Part shown: positions 1-7,658 of the stretch, one piece after another | Position numbering within the stretch: the stretch's first letter is position 1 | Layout of the letters: each line of letters opens with the position of its first letter | DNA from: Putridiphycobacter sp965230485 | GTDB taxonomy: Bacteria > Bacteroidota > Bacteroidia > Flavobacteriales_D > Crocinitomicaceae | NCBI GenBank assembly: GCA_965230485.1 | Contig: CBDDLA010000001.1 | Coordinates: 868,001-932,000 of the forward strand | Reading direction: 5' to 3' | DNA: 64,000 nucleotides | Notes under the pieces: model-generated | Told to the model about the DNA's origin: nothing | What the model saw: the letters and a program-made list of their open reading frames with translations, nothing else | Database searches by the model: none | Made by a program: the position numbers and the translations under genes

Positions 1-1041
1 ATAGATATCACCAAAACCATAGCTTTTAGATAGTTCAATGCATTGCGCGTTATATTTCTGCGCGTTATAAAAATCAGATTCCTGATAATAAATCAATGTC
101 AGCATGTCCAAGACATATGCCTTACTTCTAAAGTCCTTAATCAAATCATAAATATCAATTGCTTTATTAAAGTATAGCTTTGAATCCTCGTAATCTTTGT
201 CGTTATAACTTAAAATAGCTAAATTTTGATAGATGACTGCATCCAGCTTGCTTTCGTCATTCGACAAAATATCAAGCAAATATTTTTTAGCTGATTCATA
301 ATCATTTAAATATTTATAAGTATAAGCCAAATTATTAACTGCAATGGCTTTTTCACTTGGAAGATTTAAACTATCAGTAAGAGTAATCAGTGCCTTATTA
401 ATATCTAATTCCATTGGAAAATCATTTCTTGCGTGGGCTATTTTTGCTTTCAATTGTTTAGACCAAATCACCGAATTCCAATCATTATAATATCGTCCAA
501 TTTGAATTAAAGAATCTAAGTTATTGATGGCACTTTTGAATGCTTTAAGTTCATAATTTACTAAACTGAGTTGTTTATATAATCTGATCTTCAACTCTGG
601 TTCAAAATCAAATTGTACTTTTTTCGTATTTTGATAATTGGTCTTTGCCTTTTCAAAGAGGTTAAACTGAAAATAAATATCACCTATTTGGAGGTAATTC
701 AGTTTCTGAGAAGCAAGTAAATTATATTTTTCAAGGTAAGATGAATACAGAAGTAATAGTCTTAATTGGAGGGGATAGTTTTCTCTAGAAATATATAAGT
801 TACTCAATAATTCATGCGCGCGTTCATTGCCGCTATGATAAGCAAGTTCTTCAGAGACATAGATAGCCTTTTTTAGGGCACTTTCTTGCTTTAATGAATC
901 AATTGAATTGAAATTCACTAGAATACTATCAACAAATGTTTTGTTTATCTCGCTTGCCTTAATCAAACCCAACTCTTGACATACTAAAGGTGTTGGTATG
1001 CAGAGTATGAAATAGAACACACATATTAATTGTTTGACCAT
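1..1041 (-). CDS. TPR-repeat exported protein (3' end beyond the window)
   Basis: Open for 347 codons from an ATG at 1041 down to base 1 without a stop, so the C-terminus lies outside. Residues 1-21 form a signal peptide (hydrophobic core, then VCQE). The rest is helical with tetratricopeptide-type repeats, clearest around residues 270-345. The ATG overlaps the TAA stop of the TonB receptor by one base (TAATG), so translation is probably coupled. TPR proteins with this N-terminus in Bacteroidota often end in a membrane segment plus histidine kinase, as the gene at 47982 does, but the diagnostic part is not in the window; a plain periplasmic TPR protein is equally possible. Reading frame and TPR nature are secure; function is not. 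Confidence 0.8.
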   Translation of the reverse strand, partial: MVKQLICVFYFILCIPTPLVCQELGLIKASEINKTFVDSILVNFNSIDSLKQESALKKAIYVSEELAYHSGNERAHELLSNLYISRENYPLQLRLLLLYSSYLEKYNLLASQKLNYLQIGDIYFQFNLFEKAKTNYQNTKKVQFDFEPELKIRLYKQLSLVNYELKAFKSAINNLDSLIQIGRYYNDWNSVIWSKQLKAKIAHARNDFPMELDINKALITLTDSLNLPSEKAIAVNNLAYTYKYLNDYESAKKYLLDILSNDESKLDAVIYQNLAILSYNDKDYEDSKLYFNKAIDIYDLIKDFRSKAYVLDMLTLIYYQESDFYNAQKYNAQCIELSKSYGFGDIY

Positions 1042-3302
1042 TAGTTTAAGCGATATTTAAGACCGAAGGAAAAAATACGCTCTATTTGAGGAGCATAGTC
1101 AAATGTATTAGTATTAAACAAGTTGTAGTAAATACCATGATTTCTTGTTTTAAAAAGATTCAATATTTTGAGTTTTAAATATAAATTCTTCCCAAACGCA
1201 ATATTGTGAGACCAATCAAAGTTAAATGATCGTATCGTTTTAGGCAGGTATGGTTCCCCACTTACCCAGCTTACATGATCGGTAAACGCGCTTTCATACC
1301 TAAAACTGATTCCTGTCTGATTATTACTCCCCTTGTAATCAGAAGAAAGTGTATAATATAAAGAAAAACCTGGAACATTTCTATAGGATTCAATTCTCGC
1401 TATATTATCAATATCTTCACTACCAAATCTAAAGAAAATATCAAGAGTAGAATTTGTTCCTTCCCCCCTATTAAAGGCACTCAGTTGAAGTCCATTTAAA
1501 ATCGATCGTCCTTTATTGTTGGTATAACCAATAAAAAAGCCATCATCAACAGGGCCAAATGGGTTGTTTGGTTCATCAATTAAGTTGGTTAAGCCATTAG
1601 TCAAAACTTGTTGAAAAACACGAGCAGTAAGTCGAGTTCTTTCTGATAAATAGTAATTTAATGTTAGTTCTATCCTATCAATTTGTTCAGGTTCTAAAGT
1701 GACAAATTCTTGCTCATAAATAACACTTGACGGTGAATTTGGTTCACTTGTACCAACATAATTATTAATTTGAAAATACGAATTAGGGTATTGAGACAAT
1801 TGAGTATAGACTCCTCTTAAATTTAGTTTTTCAGAAAAATTATAGCTTAGCGCAAGATTGAAATTTAGTAAGCTAGGGAGGTCTCGTGTAGTTTCATATT
1901 GTAATCCCACCAACGCAGTTATTTTTTTTGTTTGATAGCGGGCTTTTGCGAATCTTGAAGTTCTGACGAATAATTGATCAATTTCGCTTGTAAATGCAGT
2001 AATTGAACTCAAACTATCTGTTGAATTTTGAATCAAAAAACTACCTGTCTCATCAATTTCATAGAAATTAGGATTGTAAGGCGCCTGCATAAAATTTTGA
2101 TTCTTGACAAATGCAAGCAAGGATTGACTACCATATATTAAGCTTAAGTTATTTTTCTTGTACGTAATTGTAGGGGTAAAATTAAAATCTAGAGATCTGA
2201 AATGTAAATAATTAATGCCATTCGAAATCGGATGATCAACACCCAGATAAGAAGAATTTTCATCAGTTTCGTAAAACAAAAAAGATCCTTTTATATCTAG
2301 AGTCATGTGTTTAAAAAGATCTGTTTTATAGTCTATACCAAATATATTGTTTGATTCACTTATCAATGTACTCCTATTAGAATAACTTATCTTATTTGGT
2401 GAAGCACCTATTGCGGCATGTGCTTTTCTTGTCATTAGAGCTGCTGTAACCGTAAAACCTCTGTATCTAATATTAGCACCTATTAAAGTACCGCTTGAAG
2501 GAAGATCTGTGATTATGGGAATATTTCTATCTATTGGGTTACTTATAAAATTAGGATTATCGGCAATTTCGTCACTTACTCTAAATTGACTCGTATCCAA
2601 ATCCTTTGGTACATAATCCCTATTGGTAAACGAACCATACAAACTGTAAGATAACAAATTCTTTCCTTTACCTGTTTTTCCACTCATTAAGGTATTAATA
2701 CTTCTTAAGCCATTATCTCCTATACTTACACTGGCATTAACCTCAACAGGTCTTTCTACCTCTACTACTACAATATTAATAACACCTGCTCCACTTACTG
2801 TACCAAACATAATAGACGGTCCAATAATGATTTCGATTCTCTCTGCCTGTTTAATTGGTAATTGCGCGCCAACTGGAATACCAGGTAGACCGCTAGGATT
2901 GATCGGCAGACCATTAATCATAACCGTCATATTAACATTTCCTACAAGACCATTTACAGCGAACATTTCACCCAACTGAGCATTGCCTGGTTGTGAAACC
3001 CTAAACCCAGGTACAATTTTTAGAACATCAACTAGGGTAATGCAATCATATTGGAAAATATCGTATTTAGTGACAACATAGTAATTTTGAATAATGTCTT
3101 TATGGTCTGTATTAAGCGCATCTAACGAAAACTTGTATTTCCCTTTTTGCTTTTTAAATTTAGTCAAATCCTCCTTATCAAGGGTTTCAGGCACGAGACT
3201 TGTATCTTGATCTTGAGCACATAGTGAATTAGACTGTACAACAATGAATATTAAAGCAATAACTCGTAAAGTTAAATTCGCAGTATGCTTATATAAATAC
3301 AT
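1041..3302 (-). CDS. TonB-dependent receptor, plug plus barrel, substrate unknown
   Basis: Outer-membrane active-transport barrel of about 753 residues. After the signal peptide (ending SLCAQ) and a short linker there is a plug domain (about residues 75-195, with VLKIVPGFRV, MINGLPI, IEIIIGPSIMFG and GAGVINIVV), then a barrel of alternating aromatic strands ending in FSFGLKYRLN. There is no N-terminal carboxypeptidase-like domain, unlike its neighbour at 3668. A TTG further upstream (3323) extends the frame, but the ATG at 3302 gives a normal signal peptide. It is coupled to the downstream TPR gene by a one-base overlap and sits on the same strand as a second receptor. Nothing in the sequence names the substrate; no SusD-like partner is adjacent. 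Confidence 0.88.
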   Translation of the reverse strand: MYLYKHTANLTLRVIALIFIVVQSNSLCAQDQDTSLVPETLDKEDLTKFKKQKGKYKFSLDALNTDHKDIIQNYYVVTKYDIFQYDCITLVDVLKIVPGFRVSQPGNAQLGEMFAVNGLVGNVNMTVMINGLPINPSGLPGIPVGAQLPIKQAERIEIIIGPSIMFGTVSGAGVINIVVVEVERPVEVNASVSIGDNGLRSINTLMSGKTGKGKNLLSYSLYGSFTNRDYVPKDLDTSQFRVSDEIADNPNFISNPIDRNIPIITDLPSSGTLIGANIRYRGFTVTAALMTRKAHAAIGASPNKISYSNRSTLISESNNIFGIDYKTDLFKHMTLDIKGSFLFYETDENSSYLGVDHPISNGINYLHFRSLDFNFTPTITYKKNNLSLIYGSQSLLAFVKNQNFMQAPYNPNFYEIDETGSFLIQNSTDSLSSITAFTSEIDQLFVRTSRFAKARYQTKKITALVGLQYETTRDLPSLLNFNLALSYNFSEKLNLRGVYTQLSQYPNSYFQINNYVGTSEPNSPSSVIYEQEFVTLEPEQIDRIELTLNYYLSERTRLTARVFQQVLTNGLTNLIDEPNNPFGPVDDGFFIGYTNNKGRSILNGLQLSAFNRGEGTNSTLDIFFRFGSEDIDNIARIESYRNVPGFSLYYTLSSDYKGSNNQTGISFRYESAFTDHVSWVSGEPYLPKTIRSFNFDWSHNIAFGKNLYLKLKILNLFKTRNHGIYYNLFNTNTFDYAPQIERIFSFGLKYRLN

Positions 3303-3363
3303 AAATTTCAAGAACAAATTCAATTCAAATAATTTATACCAGAGCTTAATTCGGTTATTTAAT

Positions 3364-3371
3364 CAAAACTA
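3364..3371 (-). promoter_or_regulatory. Candidate -7 element for the TonB receptor at 1041-3302
   Basis: On the minus strand this reads TAGTTTTG, a full match to the Bacteroidota TAnnTTTG element, about 60 bases before the ATG at 3302. No convincing -33 TTTG lies at the right spacing, so this may be chance in AT-rich DNA. Confidence 0.35.
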
Positions 3372-3603
3372 CATAAGATATTGGAAATTACTTTTGATTT
3401 TTAAGAAAAACTATTGAATTATCTTGAGACAAAAAAGGTATATTATATGCTATAAATCAATGATGGTTAAAGTTAAATCCATTTAAGTTTTGAATATCAC
3501 TATTTCTTTATATTATCTTTTATTAAGGCATATAGTGTAGTCAAAGTTTTTCTTCTATTGCCAATCAACTATTAAGGAATTTGATGCAGAAGTAAGGTCT
3601 TTC

Positions 3604-3641
3604 GAAAAAAAATCTCGTCAAAGCTATGCTAAGACGAGATT
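3604..3641 (-). terminator. Intrinsic terminator of the TonB receptor at 3668-6031
   Basis: Perfect 9-bp inverted repeat (AATCTCGTC at 3611-3619, GACGAGATT at 3633-3641) with a 13-base loop, followed on the minus strand by a run of T (A-run at 3605-3610). It begins 27 bases after the receptor's stop codon. Confidence 0.85.
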
Positions 3642-3667
3642 AATTAAAATTGAATAAAGTCCTCTAA

Positions 3668-6031
3668 TTAAAACTTAATTGTATAAATAATATTTGGAAT
3701 AATAGATAATTGTGTATCAGTTTCCACCTTTTTTGTTCTCCCGTTGTAGTATTCCGAAACAACAGCTTGATTATTGGTTAAGTTTTGGATATCGATTTTA
3801 AAAGAATGACTAGCGTGTTTCATGTCACATCTATAAGTTAATCCTAAATTGATAAAAAATACATTTTCCGCTTTCTGACCCCACGGATTATCCCAATCTC
3901 TTACTGTAAATCCTGCATCTTGAGAAGCTGGTAAATCGATCGGTGTAAAACGATTCCCACCAATCAAAGATACTTTCGTATTGATGCCAAAAGTTTTATT
4001 TCTATTCTTGTTTTTTCCAAATTTATATTCCTTACCTGCTAAAATATTTCCTGCAAAGTTGGCATCATATCTTGTATTTCTTAATACACCATCTGACCCC
4101 TTATATTCCGATCGGTAAATCGATCCTGTCGCAAGGTAATAGAAGTTGTTTTCGAAAAAACGCTCTAATGTAATTTCAGCACCATAGTTTCGACCTGTTC
4201 CTGCATTTTCTAGTTCAAACTCTGGTACACCTGATGACCAGTTAACAAAGCTGAAAAATCCAGCAGGACCTGCGGTATCCTTAGCTACAGGAATATTCGA
4301 TAGTTCCTGATAATAGACCTCAGTTTTTAAATGTAAATTTTCAGAAATTCTATACCCATATCCTATTACATAGTGATTACTTTTGGTTAAATCTAGATTT
4401 TTATTCGGGAACTGATAAGTCCCATCCGCCTGTAGTTCATTGAATAAGTATACAGATGGTGATTCTAGACGAGAATGCATACCAAAACCTGCCGAAAAGC
4501 TATGTCTTGGATTCACTTGCCATTTCATCCCAATTCTTGGCTCTAACTTCTGATTATCATTTAGGTAATAATAAGTATGATGTAAACCTGTCACAAAAGT
4601 TAAGTCATTTGTCATTCTATATCGCCAACTCAAAAAAGATTGGGTCATATCGGCGTTACCTTTTGAATCAGTTAATCTTGTCAAATTACCATCTTCATCA
4701 TCATAATCTTCTTCATAAAAGAAATTATAATTAAAATGTGTATACGTAGCGCCTAACTGAAAAATATTCTTTTTATTCAATTTATAGTTGATAATGCTCT
4801 GAGCTTTTAGTTGATTGTCAGTGTTACCTTCTCGTTCCCCTAGAAACAAAACACTGTCCTGATTCAATGTTTTCCCTTCTCCTCCGTTAAACTGAGTAGA
4901 TGCCGATACAAAACTTTTAACGTATACTTTAGGGTTAATTATATAAGTATGCTTCAAACCAACAACTCCTAAATTTGCTCTAAAATCATATGTATTAAAT
5001 ATTTGACCAGTAGAGTCATCTTGGTCGGTTTGATCGATTAAACTCTTACCACCCATTCCGATTAGGGTAAAAGTACCAGCATTTTTTGTTGGAAAGTTAA
5101 ATTTAAACGCTGCATCCTGATAAATTGGAATACCATCAAAATCTAAAATACCTGCTGCATCTAGTAAACCAACAGAAGAATATCTGTAATTAATCATATA
5201 AGAGCCCCGATATCCTCTTTTAAAAGGTCCCTCTAAAGTTGCATCTATACCTAATGCCCCAGCTGAAAAAGAATATTCTCGTTTTTCATTATTTCCAGTT
5301 CGCATATTCACGTCAAACACACCTGATAATGCATTACCATATTCTGGAGCAAATGCACCTGAAAAGAAATCAGAATTGGCCAATACAGAACCATTCAAGG
5401 CATTAATTGGTCCACCAGTTGCACCATTATTTGAAAAATGATTAGGATTTGGGATATCAATTCCTTCAAGACGCCATAGGATGCCACGAGGAGAATTCCC
5501 CCTCACCACAATATCATTGTCTCCTTGTGCATCTCCTGTGACTCCTGCAAAGCCAGACACCATACGAGCGGGATCGTTTAATGAACCGGCGTATCTATTG
5601 GTTTCTTCTACGGTAAAAGTCTTAGCAGAGGTAGTCGCCATTTTATTAATCGATTCTGACTTATCTTTTTGTGCCTTTACCTCCACCTCTTTTAACATTT
5701 GAATGTCTTCTACCATTTCTAAATTCAAGATTTTTTCTTTTCCTGATTCTATTAATACAGAAGGCATTGTAATTTCTTTATATCCAGAACTGCTAACTAA
5801 TATGGGCACACGACCTACCTTTACGTTTTGAATCTTAAAATCGCCATTAATATCTGTAACAGCACCCTGCAATGGGTCTGTTCCTTTTACAATCACTCTG
5901 GCTCCTATCAAAGGCATCTTAGAGTCAAAATCAATTATGGTTCCTCTTAAAGTCTGAGTTAACTCTTGAGAGAATAGATTAGCACTAATAAAAATGAGTA
6001 AGAATGTAAATAGGGTTTTAGTAGTTTTCAT
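3668..6031 (-). CDS. TonB-dependent receptor with N-terminal carboxypeptidase-regulatory-like domain
   Basis: Outer-membrane receptor of 787 residues. A signal peptide (residues 1-22, ending NLFSQ) is followed by a beta-sandwich of the CarboxypepD_reg-like type (about 27-110: TLRGTIIDFDSKMPLIGARV, GDFKIQNVKVG), a plug (about 135-245, with GDNDIVVRGNSPRG and RLEGIDIPNPNHF) and a barrel ending in a C-terminal aromatic residue (IIYTIKF). The frame runs up to a TTG at 6064, but the ATG at 6031 starts directly at the signal peptide and is preferred. It is monocistronic with its own terminator. Receptors of this type import large or scarce ligands powered by TonB-ExbBD; the ligand here is unknown, and no SusD homolog is adjacent. 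Confidence 0.9.
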   Translation of the reverse strand: MKTTKTLFTFLLIFISANLFSQELTQTLRGTIIDFDSKMPLIGARVIVKGTDPLQGAVTDINGDFKIQNVKVGRVPILVSSSGYKEITMPSVLIESGKEKILNLEMVEDIQMLKEVEVKAQKDKSESINKMATTSAKTFTVEETNRYAGSLNDPARMVSGFAGVTGDAQGDNDIVVRGNSPRGILWRLEGIDIPNPNHFSNNGATGGPINALNGSVLANSDFFSGAFAPEYGNALSGVFDVNMRTGNNEKREYSFSAGALGIDATLEGPFKRGYRGSYMINYRYSSVGLLDAAGILDFDGIPIYQDAAFKFNFPTKNAGTFTLIGMGGKSLIDQTDQDDSTGQIFNTYDFRANLGVVGLKHTYIINPKVYVKSFVSASTQFNGGEGKTLNQDSVLFLGEREGNTDNQLKAQSIINYKLNKKNIFQLGATYTHFNYNFFYEEDYDDEDGNLTRLTDSKGNADMTQSFLSWRYRMTNDLTFVTGLHHTYYYLNDNQKLEPRIGMKWQVNPRHSFSAGFGMHSRLESPSVYLFNELQADGTYQFPNKNLDLTKSNHYVIGYGYRISENLHLKTEVYYQELSNIPVAKDTAGPAGFFSFVNWSSGVPEFELENAGTGRNYGAEITLERFFENNFYYLATGSIYRSEYKGSDGVLRNTRYDANFAGNILAGKEYKFGKNKNRNKTFGINTKVSLIGGNRFTPIDLPASQDAGFTVRDWDNPWGQKAENVFFINLGLTYRCDMKHASHSFKIDIQNLTNNQAVVSEYYNGRTKKVETDTQLSIIPNIIYTIKF

Positions 6032-6220
6032 AGTTAATAATTTATGTTTACATTTTAAAGACAAACCAGAATTAGATTACCCCTATTCAACCTTAAATAT
6101 TATATGCCATATCACAAAAAACAATCGCACATACTAATAGAATTGGGTTCTTAAGAAACTACTTGATTATATTTTTTCTATTTTTAACTTAGTTAAAAAC
6201 CATGATCCTATTTAATAGTA

Positions 6221-6228
6221 TAATTTTG
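6221..6228 (+). promoter_or_regulatory. -7 promoter element for the gene at 6237
   Basis: TAATTTTG, an exact TAnnTTTG match ending 8 bases before the ATG, implying a very short leader. No clear -33 element is visible. Confidence 0.6.
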
Positions 6229-6236
6229 TTAGTAAA

Positions 6237-6476
6237 ATGAAATTTGAAAATTTAACAGACAAATTATTATTAGAAACAGCCAAGAATAGTAAACGAACAA
6301 GACTCTATGATTCGGTCCTTTTGGGTATTCTTGTAGGGGTTTCAATTTACAGTGTGATTAAAAATGGCCTTGGGTTATTATCTTTTCTACCATTACTTTA
6401 CCTTCCAGTGGCAAGAAAAAACAATGTTAAACGCAAGGCTATAGAACACGAATTAAAAGATAGAGGGTTAAAATAG
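6237..6476 (+). CDS. Small membrane protein of unknown function
   Basis: Protein of 79 residues with a charged N-terminal helix (about 1-25), two hydrophobic stretches separated by a short turn (about 27-42 and 45-58), then a basic tail rich in K and R, as in a small helical-hairpin inner-membrane protein. I do not recognise the family. Support for being real comes from an exact -7 element just upstream, codon use like its neighbours and tight packing: its TAG ends at 6476 and the stop of the convergent DUF1573 gene begins at 6477. Confidence 0.65.
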   Translation: MKFENLTDKLLLETAKNSKRTRLYDSVLLGILVGVSIYSVIKNGLGLLSFLPLLYLPVARKNNVKRKAIEHELKDRGLK

Positions 6477-7511
6477 TTAATCAATAGGTCGCACATAACC
6501 TTTAACCCTTAATACCTTTTTTTCTTCGCAGGCATTTGTCAATACAGTGATACTTTTATTAATCGGCCCAATGCGCTTACTGTCGTATTTAACTATAATT
6601 TCTTCACTTTCACCTGGCGGAATAGGTTGTTTTGGCCAAGATGCAACCAAGCAACCACAACTTGTTTTTGCATATGTTATCAATAAGGGAACATCTCCTG
6701 TATTCGTAAATGGAAAAGTGAAAATGCAAGCGTCTCCTTTATTAATATATTTCGTTCTAACTAATGAATCGAATTTTATACCAGCTTCGCCAACCGTATT
6801 TAGAAAACCGGTATAGGAAATATTAAATGTATTTCGATAATTATCTGTATCTTCATTAGAATAAAATGATATGTATTTTTTATAATCCCTACATAAATTA
6901 TCAGTGTTTAGCAGAAAATGTAAATTGGTGCAATCTCTAGGGTTAATTATAATCGGAAACGAATCAAGATAAATTAACGGATTTTTTTGATTGTAATACC
7001 TTGGAGAAATCAGAATAGGATCTAAACCAGTATTTTTAAGTAAAAGTTGAAAATTGATCTGATCTCCTCTATCAACAGTATCTAAAACTAATGAGGTGGC
7101 TTCTATGTGACCTCTATTGTGATTCAATTCACAAAAAATATTTAAATATTGCCTCACCTCAGAGTTTTGGTAACTAACAGTAAAACTTTGGTCATATAAG
7201 CCTGCTTCCCTAAAATAGGGACTTCTATAGAATCTCAGTGTATCTCTTTGTCCTGGAAGGATGATTTTTTGAGATAATTTACCGTCCCAACTATAAGGTC
7301 TATCATTATTTGTACTAATAATATGATCAATTACTACAGTATCATGACTGCAATTGACAAACACAAAATCAGCTCTGTTTTTGTCGTTGATATAACTTTC
7401 TCCTATGTCAAAGTTAGTAGCTTCAAAACAGAGTAGCTCACCATGATCAGGATGAGAAAAGCTATTAGAAATCAGACTTGAAAAAGTGATTATTAGAAAA
7501 AGAAATTTCAT
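6477..7511 (-). CDS. DUF1573-domain exported protein, three Ig-like segments
   Basis: Secreted or periplasmic protein of 344 residues with a signal peptide (1-19). The body looks like three immunoglobulin-like beta domains of about 100 residues; the last (about 240-344) is a DUF1573 domain with the family signature around TSCGCLVASWPKQPIPPGES and the IGPINKSI strand. That domain closely resembles the stand-alone DUF1573 protein at 43663, so they are paralogs. DUF1573 proteins are abundant in Bacteroidota and their role is not settled. It converges on the small gene at 6237 with no bases between the stop codons, leaving no room for a terminator. Confidence 0.82.
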   Translation of the reverse strand: MKFLFLIITFSSLISNSFSHPDHGELLCFEATNFDIGESYINDKNRADFVFVNCSHDTVVIDHIISTNNDRPYSWDGKLSQKIILPGQRDTLRFYRSPYFREAGLYDQSFTVSYQNSEVRQYLNIFCELNHNRGHIEATSLVLDTVDRGDQINFQLLLKNTGLDPILISPRYYNQKNPLIYLDSFPIIINPRDCTNLHFLLNTDNLCRDYKKYISFYSNEDTDNYRNTFNISYTGFLNTVGEAGIKFDSLVRTKYINKGDACIFTFPFTNTGDVPLLITYAKTSCGCLVASWPKQPIPPGESEEIIVKYDSKRIGPINKSITVLTNACEEKKVLRVKGYVRPID

Positions 7512-7658
7512 TTTCTTTTAAAAATACGCTAAAAGTAAATGTGGTCTATTGACGTTAACAGGATTTTAACAAAGTAAACTTTTAATTGGTTTTACCTTTT
7601 AAAAAATGGCTACAAATAACATCACGGCCATGATTAAGCCTAAATTTTGATAATGGAT

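Larger units (their letters stand above)
3303..3667. other. AT-rich intergenic region between the two TonB receptor genes
   Basis: No plausible gene on either strand. It holds the intrinsic terminator of the upstream receptor (3604-3641) and a possible -7 element for the downstream receptor (3364-3371). I see nothing else in the remaining 250 bases. Confidence 0.6.
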
